Below, piece after piece: positions 42,503-51,060 of a DNA stretch of 64,000 nucleotides. The notes under the pieces were generated by a model. That model did not search any database. It saw only the letters and a list, made by a program, of their open reading frames with translations, and was not told the origin of the DNA. Position numbers and translations under genes: made by a program. Positions within the stretch are counted from its first letter, which is position 1. Each line of letters starts with the position of its first letter. The stretch lies in NCBI GenBank assembly GCA_949292175.1, contig CASEYJ010000003.1, positions 62,001 to 126,000 of the forward strand, given 5' to 3'. This DNA is from an uncultured bacterium (GTDB lineage: Bacteria > Cyanobacteriota > Vampirovibrionia > Gastranaerophilales > Gastranaerophilaceae).

Positions 42503-42733
42503 GATTAATTTATGTAAAAAAACATCCCCAAGGGGTTAAAATAAAAACGAAAATATATTATACTACTATTGTAGTAGATTATTTTTTTATATGTGACTAA
42601 TTTTTGCCATCTAAATGGCGGATTGTAAATTGTCAGTAAACAGGTAAAATATTTTAAGTAATGTTAAAATTGCGATTTATTTTGACAATTTAAAGAGTTC
42701 ACAGTTTTTAAAAAAGTGTCAGGTAGGTAGAAT
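42503..42733. other. Leader region of the GGDEF/HD-GYP gene with several small inverted repeats
   Basis: No gene. Three small hairpins are seen: CCCC-AAGGGG (about 42525), TACTAC-TATT-GTAGTA (about 42560-42577) followed by T7, and GCCAT-CTAA-ATGGC (about 42607-42621). No known riboswitch, including the c-di-GMP types, could be matched. They may be an attenuator-like leader of the downstream signalling gene. Confidence 0.35.
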
Positions 42734-44731
42734 TTGGAAAATAATTTAGATATAGATAACATTCAAGCTACAGGAAGCAAACCTAAGAAGACCCGTAAAA
42801 CAAGCACGGTCACAAATCCTGTTGCAAAAAATACTCCGCCTGCTAACACAAAACTTAAGAAAACCACAAGAAAAACGACAAAATCTAATACAGCAAGTTT
42901 ACCAAAGATAAATGCACCGGCGCAAAATACGACCCCTGTTGATAATGCGCTTAGCAAAAACAGAGAAATTGTAGCAAGACTTAATCAAATTAACACAGTA
43001 AAATCTTCCAACAAAATGTATGGAGGATACCTGACAAATTCTCTGTCTGCTTCAAAAAAATTCATCGACTATACAGAAGTCATAAGGGATCTAAACCTTT
43101 TACTTCAAAACAAAAAAACATTAAACGAACTTTTCAACGCAATACATACAGTATTCAAAGAAAAGTTAAACTGCAGCTTTACAGCATTTGGAATATACCA
43201 CGAGAAGTCAAAGTGCATAAACCTGAAACTCACCAATATGATGGGTAGCACATATTCTTCAAAAATATTCTTATCAGAAACAGAAAACCCTGTTATAGAA
43301 TGTTTCACAAGCTCATCTGCGGTAATGCAAAAAGATAATAAATTTTTAAACATTCCATACATGCAAAATGCACCAACATTGTTACTTCCACTCGTATCAC
43401 TTGGGCAAACTATTGGTGTTATCGTTTTGGGCAAAGAAAGCGAAGATTACAATATAGGTATTCTGTCTTTTATTGCAAACTATGCAGCAATGTTTATGCA
43501 AAATTTAGACTTGCAAGAAAAAACAAACAAATATGCAAACACCGACACCCTTACTACGCTTTATAATCACAGAGGTTTCCAAGAGGCTCTGGCTAATGAA
43601 CTTGCAAAATGTGAAGATAACTCAACCCCACTTTCAATAGTAATGTTTGATATTAATAATATTTCTAAAATCAACAGAGAACTAGGTCACGCAAAAGGGG
43701 ACGAAGTTATCAAACTTCTTGCGGAAAAAATTAAACAAAACATAAGATCTAATGACAAAGCAGGAAGATACGGAGGAGACGAGCTTGCAGTAATCCTACC
43801 TAACACAACAACTGCAGACGCAAAATATCTTGCAGAATACATTACATACTGTCTATCTTGCTGTTTTGTTGACGACGTAGGACCTGTAAAGGTTTCTGTC
43901 GGAATTTCAACCTACCCTGAAAACACAAAAGATCAGGAAAAATTACTTATTCTTGCAGAACAGGCAATGTATATTTCTCGTGCTAGAGGATACAAAGAAG
44001 GAATGTCAGCTATCGTAAGCTCTTCAGACTTCAACTTCTGGGACGATGCTGCACTTAACTCATTTGCTGATGTCATTGCAAAACGTCACGCTCAATTAGG
44101 CATAAACTTTGAAGAAGAACTTGTACACAAATTCAATAACGAAGAAATCATTTCACAAAATCACTTAATAGAAATGGTAACATCTCTTGCCGGAGCAATT
44201 GATGCAAAAGACCCATACACTAAAGGTCACTCAACAAGCGTATCAAGATACGCAGAAGCTCTTGCACGTGCAATTAACCTACCGGAAGAAGAAGTTCAAA
44301 AAATCACATTAGGCGGACTTTTACACGACGTAGGAAAAATTGGAATCCCGGAGAATGTTTTGAGAAAACCTGGTAAACTTGAAGCAGACGAGTGGGAAAT
44401 AATGAAACAACACCCTGTTATAGGTGCAGAAAAAGTACTTGCGCCAAATGAGGCTCTGAGCCACTTGATTCCAATCGTAAAATATCACCACGAACATATG
44501 GATGGAAGCGGTTATCCTGAACACTTAAAAGGAGACGAAATTCCTTTATCAGCAAGAATTGTAGCAGTTGCAGACACATACCACGCATTGATAAGTGACA
44601 GACCATACAGAAAAGGAATGTCTGTCGAAAAAGCTTGTGAAATTCTACAAGAAGGAGCAGGCAAACTTTGGGATGCTGACCTTGTAAGACATTTTATTGC
44701 AATTGCACCTTCTTTATCTACAATAATTTAA
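42734..44731 (+). CDS. GAF-GGDEF-HD-GYP cyclic-di-GMP signalling protein
   Basis: A 665-residue multidomain protein. Residues 1-90 are Lys/Thr-rich and probably disordered, about 120-262 form a GAF-like sensor, 263-430 a GGDEF domain with R-Y-G-G-D-E-L (347-351) and an R-S-N-D inhibitory site at 338-341, and about 480-660 an HD-GYP phosphodiesterase with H-D-V-G-K-I-G-I-P and H-H-E-H-M-D-G-S-G-Y-P. It could both make and break c-di-GMP. GGDEL departs from GGDEF at the last residue, which some active cyclases tolerate. The start is a TTG with AGGTAGG upstream. Single gene, cytoplasmic. Confidence 0.92.
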   Translation: MENNLDIDNIQATGSKPKKTRKTSTVTNPVAKNTPPANTKLKKTTRKTTKSNTASLPKINAPAQNTTPVDNALSKNREIVARLNQINTVKSSNKMYGGYLTNSLSASKKFIDYTEVIRDLNLLLQNKKTLNELFNAIHTVFKEKLNCSFTAFGIYHEKSKCINLKLTNMMGSTYSSKIFLSETENPVIECFTSSSAVMQKDNKFLNIPYMQNAPTLLLPLVSLGQTIGVIVLGKESEDYNIGILSFIANYAAMFMQNLDLQEKTNKYANTDTLTTLYNHRGFQEALANELAKCEDNSTPLSIVMFDINNISKINRELGHAKGDEVIKLLAEKIKQNIRSNDKAGRYGGDELAVILPNTTTADAKYLAEYITYCLSCCFVDDVGPVKVSVGISTYPENTKDQEKLLILAEQAMYISRARGYKEGMSAIVSSSDFNFWDDAALNSFADVIAKRHAQLGINFEEELVHKFNNEEIISQNHLIEMVTSLAGAIDAKDPYTKGHSTSVSRYAEALARAINLPEEEVQKITLGGLLHDVGKIGIPENVLRKPGKLEADEWEIMKQHPVIGAEKVLAPNEALSHLIPIVKYHHEHMDGSGYPEHLKGDEIPLSARIVAVADTYHALISDRPYRKGMSVEKACEILQEGAGKLWDADLVRHFIAIAPSLSTII

Positions 44732-44762
44732 CCTTATATCAGATGACCTGATAATATATATA

Positions 44763-45278
44763 TTAATCGTCACCTTCATTATTTGGTAAAGATATTTTTT
44801 CACTGTGCTCAGTTATAATTCTATCGATTTCATCTCGAGCCTCAAGCTTCGATCGAAGTTCTTTTTTCTCTATATTATATTTTTTACAAAGTCTATCATA
44901 ATAATAAAGCTGTTTTTTTGTAGGAGGTTCTTTCCCCATTTTTAACTCTTGCAGAAATTTTCTCTTCTTCTTGGCAAATTCTTTATTTGCCTGAATAATA
45001 GGTTCCTGCTTCTTTTTATAATCATAATATTTTCTACATTCTTTCAAATAAAGCATGGTATCAGAAAGAAACTGTTCATCATCCATAATATCTGCAAGAA
45101 ACTCAAAGCGAGAAGCATTAATTTCAAGGTAATACCGCTCATCCTCAAGAAATTTTTCTAATATTTCATCCACACCGAGCTCAGGTGTTTTTTTTACCAA
45201 TGCTCTCAAAAAATTACACAATGCGGATTTTTGGTTTTTAGTCAAATCAAGATATATCTGTTTTTTCACTTCGTACAT
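44763..45278 (-). CDS. Unknown charged helical protein
   Basis: A 171-residue, Lys/Glu-rich helical protein. The N-terminal part has E-V-K-K-Q-I-Y-L-D-L-T-K-N-Q-K-S-A-L; the mid part is Lys-rich (A-K-K-K-R-K-F-L-Q-E-L); a late P-P-T-K-K-Q-L-Y-Y-Y-D-R-L segment looks like a small helix-turn module found in nucleic-acid-binding proteins. Function unknown. There is no ribosome site; TAAAAT ends 6 bases before the ATG, so the message is probably leaderless. It faces the GGDEF gene tail to tail. Confidence 0.68.
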   Translation of the reverse strand: MYEVKKQIYLDLTKNQKSALCNFLRALVKKTPELGVDEILEKFLEDERYYLEINASRFEFLADIMDDEQFLSDTMLYLKECRKYYDYKKKQEPIIQANKEFAKKKRKFLQELKMGKEPPTKKQLYYYDRLCKKYNIEKKELRSKLEARDEIDRIITEHSEKISLPNNEGDD

Positions 45279-45315
45279 AAAGCCATTTTACCACAAATTT
45301 AATTTCAGAACTCAA
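45276..45315 (-). promoter_or_regulatory. Promoter of the gene at 44763 abutting its start codon (leaderless)
   Basis: Minus strand: TTGAGT (45310-45315), 19-base spacer, TAAAAT (45285-45290), six bases, ATG (45276-45278). The -35 match and its spacing are weak. Confidence 0.45.
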
Positions 45316-45456
45316 ATTTGTATATAATCAAAATATGCATAGCAAAATCAAACAATATCAACAGAAAAAGTATCTTTACAAAATGTAAATAAACACTTTC
45401 AAAACAATATACTTTTTTGTATGATAACGGTGTGTATATATATAGGAGAATAAGAA

Positions 45457-46098
45457 ATGCCAAAATTTAACTTGATGTCATATATAATGCCTCCTGAAGA
45501 CAAAATGTTCTTTCAACTGTTTCAGGATAGCGCAGATATTTGTGTAAAATCAGCAAAGTTATATGATGAAGTTATGCATACTCAGCTGACGGAAGAACAG
45601 AAAGAAAAAGCTATAAAATACAGAAAAAAAGGAAAATTATCTTATAAGCTTGTTTTAAAACAATTAAACAAAAGTTTTATCACACCGATAGAAAGAGAAG
45701 ACATCCAATATATAGCATCACAATTGAATAAAATTAATAAAAAAATCATAAAAGCCTGTCTAAATTTAGATGTGTACCACTTAACAGCATACACAGATGA
45801 AATGAAAGAACAGGCTTTAACTTTGGTTCAGGCAACAGAACAAATGAACGAAATTATTAAAAAGTTCAAGAAAGTTTCTGATGTAGAAGACATAACAAAA
45901 ACTAACATTGCAATGAAAGAACTTGAAACTCACGGAGATGAAATTCACCACAGAGCAATGTATGAGTTATTCTCAGGCAAATACGAAGCGTTAGATGTAA
46001 TAAAACTTCGTGATATGTATAAAGAAATTGAAAATGCACTTGATGCTTGCTTCAACGTATCAGACACAATTCTAAACGTAGTATTAAAACAAAGTTAA
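45457..46098 (+). CDS. DUF47 (PhoU-like) phosphate transport regulator
   Basis: A 213-residue helical-bundle protein of DUF47, related to PhoU. Signature pieces: M-P-P-E-D-K-M-F-F-Q-L-F-Q-D-S-A near the N-terminus, and the acidic E-L-E-T-H-G-D-E-I-H-H-R-A motif (about 155-167) that holds metal ions. DUF47 proteins sit next to PiT transporters and probably control them. A TAGGAG site precedes the ATG and TATGAT lies at 45420-45425. The pit gene follows after 51 bases, making a phosphate-uptake pair. Confidence 0.92.
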   Translation: MPKFNLMSYIMPPEDKMFFQLFQDSADICVKSAKLYDEVMHTQLTEEQKEKAIKYRKKGKLSYKLVLKQLNKSFITPIEREDIQYIASQLNKINKKIIKACLNLDVYHLTAYTDEMKEQALTLVQATEQMNEIIKKFKKVSDVEDITKTNIAMKELETHGDEIHHRAMYELFSGKYEALDVIKLRDMYKEIENALDACFNVSDTILNVVLKQS

Positions 46099-46149
46099 TA
46101 AAAGACTGGACTGCCTAAAATCAATAGCAGGTATGAAAAAGGGAATATT

Positions 46150-47160
46150 ATGTCATTAACATTAGTAATATTAATATCAGTAATTATAGTTGCTTTAGCA
46201 TTTGAATTTATAAACGGGTTTCACGATTGCGCAAACGCAATTGCGACAGTAGTTTCAACAAAAGTATTATCACCGAAACAAGCTGTACTATATGGTGCAA
46301 CCCTTGAGTTTATCGGAGCTCTCACTGGTACACACGTTGCAAAAACAATAGGTGCCGGAATTGTAAACGCAGACATGGTTACACTAACAGTTATTTTTAG
46401 TGCATTACTAGGTGCTGTAATTTGGAACTTGTTTACTTGGTACTTAGGATTACCGTCAAGCTCATCTCACGCATTGATTGGTGGATTGCTGGGTGCTGCA
46501 ATAGTAAAAGCCGGAGTAAGTTGTGTGCATATAGCAACATTAATCGATAAAGTTATCATCCCAATGTTTGCATCACCGATTTTAGGTTTTTGTATGGGTT
46601 TCACCGTAATGCTTATTATGATAAGAATATTATGGAGAACAAACCCTCAAGTTGTAAACAAAAGATTTAGAAAATTACAATTATTTTCATCAGGTTTAAT
46701 TGCACTCAGCCACGGTTCAAATGATGCTCAAAAAACAATGGGTATTATTACTCTTGCATTATTGGCTTGCGGCTACCTTCACAAAAGCCCAACAGGCGAT
46801 TTTGACATTCCTGTCTTTGTAATCATCATTTGTGCGATGACAATGGCTGCAGGAACAATGAATGGTGGATATAAAATTATCAAAACAATGGGACACAAAA
46901 TCATAAAACTTAAACCTGTCCATGGATTTGCAGCAGAAACATCCGCAGCATCTCTAATCTTAATGGCTTCCCACTTTGGTATTCCACTAAGTACAACACA
47001 TATCGTATCAACTGCGATTATGGGTGTAGGTTCAACTTTACACGCACATGCAGTAAAATGGAGAATGGTAGGAAATATCGTAACAGCTTGGGTTGTAACA
47101 ATCCCTGCATGTATGATTTTGTCAGCAACTATATATTACATATTAGAAAGCTTTAAATAA
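46150..47160 (+). CDS. pit: PiT-family inorganic phosphate transporter
   Basis: A 336-residue membrane transporter with about ten helices. The two inverted-repeat PiT signatures are present: F-I-N-G-F-H-D-C-A-N-A-I-A-T-V-V-S-T-K near the N-terminus and S-H-G-S-N-D-A-Q-K-T-M-G-I-I in the second half; a third P-L-S-T-T-H-I-V-S-T piece closes the binding site. It imports phosphate with Na+ or H+. The weak GGAATATT site and close DUF47 gene suggest coupled expression. The following unknown gene starts 28 bases later. Confidence 0.95.
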   Translation: MSLTLVILISVIIVALAFEFINGFHDCANAIATVVSTKVLSPKQAVLYGATLEFIGALTGTHVAKTIGAGIVNADMVTLTVIFSALLGAVIWNLFTWYLGLPSSSSHALIGGLLGAAIVKAGVSCVHIATLIDKVIIPMFASPILGFCMGFTVMLIMIRILWRTNPQVVNKRFRKLQLFSSGLIALSHGSNDAQKTMGIITLALLACGYLHKSPTGDFDIPVFVIIICAMTMAAGTMNGGYKIIKTMGHKIIKLKPVHGFAAETSAASLILMASHFGIPLSTTHIVSTAIMGVGSTLHAHAVKWRMVGNIVTAWVVTIPACMILSATIYYILESFK

Positions 47161-47188
47161 TAAACACAAAACACAGTCAGGAGCAATT

Positions 47189-47593
47189 ATGTCAGAAATA
47201 ATAGAAGGCGGTTTTAGATATGAAAGTGTACGTAGCAGAGCATTCTGGAATAATGCGCATTTGGATACACGTTTTCATATAAACCATGATACAGTACAAG
47301 ATGGGGTAGCACATTTAGAAGATTGCAAACAAAACCCAACAGTTGGACTTCTTGCAAGAAAAAAATTTCACACAGACAATTATCCGCACTATTACAAGCG
47401 AAATTTAGCAGAATTACGTGGATCAAGATATTTTTCAGAAGCTGAAAAAAGCTTTAAGGATACATTCACATCAATGTACCCAAGAACAGGAAAAGCACGC
47501 AAATTTTTAATTAATAGCGAAAGCATCGTATTAAATTACGTAAAACCAATCAAAAAAACTCTAGGCCGCATGCTTTTTAAACTTTTCCACTAA
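47189..47593 (+). CDS. Unknown 134-residue protein of the phosphate operon
   Basis: A basic, His-rich and Arg-rich protein (R-Y-E-S-V-R-S-R-A-F-W, R-F-H-I-N-H-D-T, D-N-Y-P-H-Y-Y-K-R-N) with no signal peptide or membrane helix and no recognised family. CAGGAG precedes the ATG. Its position right after pit and before the shared terminator makes it part of the phosphate-uptake transcript, but a role there is only inferred. Confidence 0.7.
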   Translation: MSEIIEGGFRYESVRSRAFWNNAHLDTRFHINHDTVQDGVAHLEDCKQNPTVGLLARKKFHTDNYPHYYKRNLAELRGSRYFSEAEKSFKDTFTSMYPRTGKARKFLINSESIVLNYVKPIKKTLGRMLFKLFH

Positions 47594-47617
47594 CCCGTAA
47601 TACAAATAAAATATGCA

Positions 47618-47645
47618 TAAAAAGACACCTTCGGGTGCCTTTTTA
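47618..47645 (+). terminator. Terminator of the phosphate unit with a cTTCGg tetraloop
   Basis: A stem ending ACC-TTCG-GGT is flanked by A5 and T5, with one mismatch in the lower stem. The TTCG loop is a very stable tetraloop. Confidence 0.88.
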
Positions 47646-48056
47646 TTTTGTATTCAAAATAACTTATATCAAATATATCTACAATAACCTATAAAGAACC
47701 TTAGAAAGACTCTCAGACTCCTCTCAAGCAATTAGAAAAACCGACTATACACTTCATCCCCATTTACCAAAAACAAAATAAATAACAAAAACTTTACCAC
47801 TTGGTAAAATTAGATATTCAATTTACTAATTATTCATAACTATATTGCCCTGCATACAGTACGCATTATCAACCGAGATTTTGTGGCAATGCAAATATTA
47901 ACGTTTGTAAACTCAAATTTTATTAACCTGAAATTCAATTAGAATACCTAATAGAATAGAATAGGATAGAATAAGATAGGATAGCTAAGAGCAATTTTCT
48001 TTTCTGCAAAAACTTTATAAAAGTATACACGAGTTTTAGAAAAAAAGGGGAAAAAT
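47646..48056. other. AT-rich gap with a pentanucleotide tandem repeat
   Basis: A 411-base, AT-rich stretch without a supported gene. It holds an ATTGCC/GGCAAT inverted repeat (47844-47890) and the tandem repeat described separately. A GGGG ribosome site for the next gene lies at its end. Confidence 0.5.
47950..47984. repeat. Seven tandem 5-bp units, consensus (A/G)ATAG
   Basis: Units in order: AATAG, AATAG, AATAG, GATAG, AATAA, GATAG, GATAG. They lie about 72 bases before the ATG at 48057, in the likely promoter region of that gene. Confidence 0.85.
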
Positions 48057-48617
48057 ATGAGTACTTCTGAATGGATATCAACAAGAATGACACAAATTGC
48101 ATCATTAACAGAATTTAGTGGTGGCGGAAAAGACAAAACTAAAATTGATTCAAATGCGGAGTTTGCAGCTCTATCAAGACTTCTAGCAAATTGTACAGAA
48201 AAAAATGATAAGAAGCTTGTTAGTGAAAAAATGTATGATTATTTAAACAGTTCTAATAAAGAACATTTTGAATGGGAAGATGGCACGTCTTATGATGAAA
48301 TTACTGATAGTACCGGAAATAGAATGTATATTAGCTATGATACAAAAGGAGATATTCGCAATATAGGCACAACTTATAAAGATAAAAACGGTGTAGAACA
48401 TTCAACTAAAGAACTTTTAGCAATACCAGAAAAACCTGTTTCAGAAAAAGAAGTAGAAAAAACTCAAAATGTTGAAAAAGAATCTATGAAAAATGAAAAA
48501 GGATTTATTGGAAAATATTTTGATAATGTTAAACAATTCTATTCAGACCTACATAACAAAGGAATGAAGGAAGCCTACACTAACTATTGGGGTAAGTTAA
48601 TAGATAAATATATGTAA
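48057..48617 (+). CDS. Unknown protein with an N-terminal E-F-S-G-G-G-K segment
   Basis: A 186-residue soluble protein of unknown function. The early S-L-T-E-F-S-G-G-G-K-D-K (about 17-28) resembles the F-x-G tag of other small proteins here. A beta-rich middle (D-S-T-G-N-R-M-Y-I-S-Y-D-T-K-G-D) precedes a Lys/Glu-rich helical linker and a C-terminal Tyr/Trp-rich helix (A-Y-T-N-Y-W-G-K-L-I-D-K-Y). A strong AAAAGGGG site precedes the ATG. It stands alone behind a simple-sequence repeat, so it may be phase variable. Confidence 0.68.
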   Translation: MSTSEWISTRMTQIASLTEFSGGGKDKTKIDSNAEFAALSRLLANCTEKNDKKLVSEKMYDYLNSSNKEHFEWEDGTSYDEITDSTGNRMYISYDTKGDIRNIGTTYKDKNGVEHSTKELLAIPEKPVSEKEVEKTQNVEKESMKNEKGFIGKYFDNVKQFYSDLHNKGMKEAYTNYWGKLIDKYM

Positions 48618-48643
48618 TTTTGTACGAATTATTTCGTTAAATG

Positions 48644-48668
48644 AAAAGAGTCCATAATGGACTCTTTT
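48644..48668 (+). terminator. Terminator of the gene at 48057
   Basis: An 11-bp stem AAAAGAGTCCA/TGGACTCTTTT with a three-base loop, followed by TTA. Confidence 0.9.
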
Positions 48669-48841
48669 TAAATGACGGGAACGACGAGGCTGTCTTGCTC
48701 ACTCGCGTATAACGGGTCTGCGGATTTTCTTTTCACAAACTTTGTTTGCTCCAAAGAAAAATCCTTCGCCCTCAGCTCGTTCACGCCGAACTTTATAAAA
48801 TGCTTCGCATTTGGAGTTCTCACCTTCTGGCATTCAGCCAT
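48668..48841 (-). other. Possible 57-codon ORF whose 3' end repeats the tRNA-Asp 3' end
   Basis: An ATG at 48841 follows the tRNA terminator T-run directly and opens a 57-codon frame (start M-A-E-C-Q-K-V-R-T-P-N-A-K-H-F) that ends inside a tRNA 3'-end copy, reading S-L-V-V-P-V-I. There is no ribosome site. The stretch is clearly richer in G+C than its neighbours. It is better seen as a dispersed repeat or integration scar than as a gene. Confidence 0.35.
48673..48691 (-). repeat. Partial copy of the tRNA-Asp 3' end
   Basis: Nineteen bases match 48874-48892, the 3' end of tRNA-Asp including the CCA region, with one mismatch (the CCA becomes TCA). Past the T-loop, where the copy has six extra bases, ACTCGCG recurs, so the T-stem and acceptor 3' strand are kept but the loop is enlarged. 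Confidence 0.75.
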
Positions 48842-48847
48842 AAAAAA

Positions 48848-48866
48848 AAGCCACACAAGGTGGCTT
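48848..48866 (-). terminator. Terminator of tRNA-Asp
   Basis: AAGCCAC/GTGGCTT with a five-base loop and T8 on the minus strand, 8 bases past the tRNA. Confidence 0.9.
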
Positions 48867-48873
48867 ATTTTAA

Positions 48874-48951
48874 TGGCGGGAACGACGAGGCTCGAACTCG
48901 CGACCTCATGCGTGACAGGCATGCGCTCTAACCAAACTGAGCTACGCTCCC
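48874..48951 (-). tRNA. tRNA-Asp (anticodon GTC), CCA encoded
   Basis: A 78-base gene on the minus strand. The acceptor GGGAGCG pairs with CGTTCCC (one G-T), the discriminator is G and CCA is encoded. The anticodon arm is CATGC-CTGTCAC-GCATG, giving anticodon GTC. The T-arm is GCGAG-TTCGAGC-CTCGT. D-arm TAGCTCAGTTTGGTTAGAG is canonical. It is a single tRNA gene with its own terminator. Confidence 0.97.
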
Positions 48952-49060
48952 ATGTCTTTGGTCTTTCGACAATTATTATTATAAAACGCTGAAAAAAAAA
49001 TTGCAATACCTTAATTCAAATTTTTTATGATTTTTTCTTTTACTTTTATTCCACAAAAAA

Positions 49061-49084
49061 AGACCCCGTATCTCTACGGAGTCT
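49061..49084 (-). terminator. Terminator of the GH57 gene
   Basis: An AGACTCCGTA-type stem with one mismatch and a GAGA loop, minus-strand T-run, 16 bases past the stop. Confidence 0.88.
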
Positions 49085-49099
49085 TTTTAGTTTATCAAA

Positions 49100-50824
49100 T
49101 TAGTCTGTATAAAGTGGAGCTAATTTCTTTGACTGTTGAGGAATTACACCTTCCTCAATTGATTGATATACTCTGTAATCTATTACAGGGAAGCAATTAT
49201 CAATACTTTCTATTTCTTGAAGTTTTGCTTCATCAATATTACCGCTTTCGATCATATCGCAAATAGTTTCAAATCTGTCAACGTGTTCTCTGAATCTATC
49301 TGTTGCATAATCTTTAGCCTGCCATGTTGTGATTAAGAACGGCCAATCTGAACTTTGAAGCAACAAGTTTTCTCTTGCCATTTGATTCAACGCTCTGTGC
49401 AACAACTTATCTTCAGGAATTTCCGGATATTGATCCGCAATTTTATTGATACGTTTTTCACAAGAGTGAATTATTGGCCACATCCATTCTGTCAAGTGGT
49501 TTTGCCATACATAGAAGTGTCCGCCTTGTCCCCAAGAACTTTCTGGGATTTGAATTGCTTCTGTTGGCGGATGAGCTTGGATATACTCACCTGCTGTCAT
49601 TCTTTCTACTTCAGGAAGGTATGTATTGAATTTCTTGATAACTTGTTTAATAAATTCAACACCTTCAAACCACCAGTGTCCGAACAACTCTGTATCAAAT
49701 GATACCATTACCAAACCTTCTTTACCGTTGTGAGACTTCTTATAATCATTCAACAAGTGGTAAATCAAAGTTGTATAGTGATCTGAGTTTTCGTTAACTT
49801 TATTCAATGCCAATACCGGATCATAAAGCATCTTGTCACCTAAATCAGTCTTAGGAGATGTTATTCTCCAGTAGTGCATACCTGAATTAGCATCTTTTCT
49901 GTGGAATTCACGGAAACAACCATCTCCAGGATATCCGTCAGCTGCTGACCATACTTGATAACCAGCTCTGTCATTTCTACCCATAACCGCAACTTGTGCA
50001 TCTGGTAGCCAGTAAGCTGAATAAGTATCATATCCGGTAGCAGGTCTTTCTGGAAGCGGAATATATTCAATGTTTCCATAAACACCTATTACACGTCTGT
50101 TACCGATTGAATTACCACCCTCAATTACGTGAGATTCAGTAAAGAAGTATTCAATATCGTTGTTTTGAAGTGTAACTTCAATAGCCGGTCTCCAATGTTT
50201 CTTACCATCTTTACCAACATACTCGTAACCTTGTCTGTAAGCACATTCAGGAAGCCAGCATCCACGAGCCTTTTTCCCAAACAATCTTTTTGTAGTATCG
50301 GAACCAACCTTAAACTGAGCATTCAAGTTACTATCAGTAGCAAGCAATGGAGAAAATCCGTGAGTTGCACCTGATGTTGTAATTTCAATACAACCAAGGT
50401 CTTGATACTTTTTAAATGCGGAAATCAAATCCATTCCGTATTTATCAACGAAGGAACTCTTTATATAATTGAACCAATCGAAATAATATTTAGCCAAGTA
50501 TTTTAAGTGTTGAGAATGAGGGACCTTTGGGTCAGGGTATCTGTCCAAATCTTTGGAAACTTTCGCAATTCTAGAATCCAAATATTTAACAAAGCCATGC
50601 TTCAAATGTTCATCATTTAACTGCTCTGCAAGAATAGGGGTAATACCCACTGTCAGTTTTGCCTTAATACCTTCATCGTACAACTCAGAAATTGCGTTCA
50701 ACAAAGGAACGTAAGTTTCTGCCATACATTCATAAAGGTTTTCTTCCCCGAAAGGCCACATACCGGCTTTTCTATAATAAGGAAGGTGGCTGTGTAACAT
50801 AAATACAAATTGACCTACTGACAT
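49100..50824 (-). CDS. GH57 1,4-alpha-glucan branching enzyme (DUF1957 type)
   Basis: A 574-residue GH57 enzyme with C-terminal DUF1957-like helices. H-S-H-L-P-Y-Y near residue 11 is the first conserved region; the catalytic nucleophile is Glu193 in W-L-P-E-C-A-Y and the acid/base is Asp377 in S-F-D-T-E-L-F-G-H-W-W. These are the marks of glycogen branching enzymes of Thermotoga/Thermus/cyanobacterial type, which form alpha-1,6 branches. The start at 50824 is chosen because GGAGG stands 6 bases upstream; the ATG at 50836 lacks a site. It is divergent from the GH38 gene. Confidence 0.9.
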   Translation of the reverse strand: MSVGQFVFMLHSHLPYYRKAGMWPFGEENLYECMAETYVPLLNAISELYDEGIKAKLTVGITPILAEQLNDEHLKHGFVKYLDSRIAKVSKDLDRYPDPKVPHSQHLKYLAKYYFDWFNYIKSSFVDKYGMDLISAFKKYQDLGCIEITTSGATHGFSPLLATDSNLNAQFKVGSDTTKRLFGKKARGCWLPECAYRQGYEYVGKDGKKHWRPAIEVTLQNNDIEYFFTESHVIEGGNSIGNRRVIGVYGNIEYIPLPERPATGYDTYSAYWLPDAQVAVMGRNDRAGYQVWSAADGYPGDGCFREFHRKDANSGMHYWRITSPKTDLGDKMLYDPVLALNKVNENSDHYTTLIYHLLNDYKKSHNGKEGLVMVSFDTELFGHWWFEGVEFIKQVIKKFNTYLPEVERMTAGEYIQAHPPTEAIQIPESSWGQGGHFYVWQNHLTEWMWPIIHSCEKRINKIADQYPEIPEDKLLHRALNQMARENLLLQSSDWPFLITTWQAKDYATDRFREHVDRFETICDMIESGNIDEAKLQEIESIDNCFPVIDYRVYQSIEEGVIPQQSKKLAPLYTD

Positions 50825-51060
50825 TAATGCCTCCATATCTCTCTTTTTACTTAAATTATTTTTTACAATATAACCAAGTTTCTACACTAAAATATATAAC
50901 ACAAATGGATAAAAAATATAATCCTATAGAACTAATTCTAGTGAATAAATTTACAAAAGTTAAAATATAAAAAGTATATATTTTATAAAGATTCAAGTAT
51001 AGATTGAAACATGCCAAAACTTTTGTGCGAGAATAGTTTTCGTCAAAATCGCTTAACAAA

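Noticed and set aside
42518-42540. CCCC-AAGGGG palindrome as terminator or riboswitch part
   Set aside because: No transcript is expected to end there on either strand, and no riboswitch core could be matched.
48672-48992. 106-codon plus-strand frame running across tRNA-Asp
   Set aside because: It overlaps a tRNA and a terminator and has no ribosome site.
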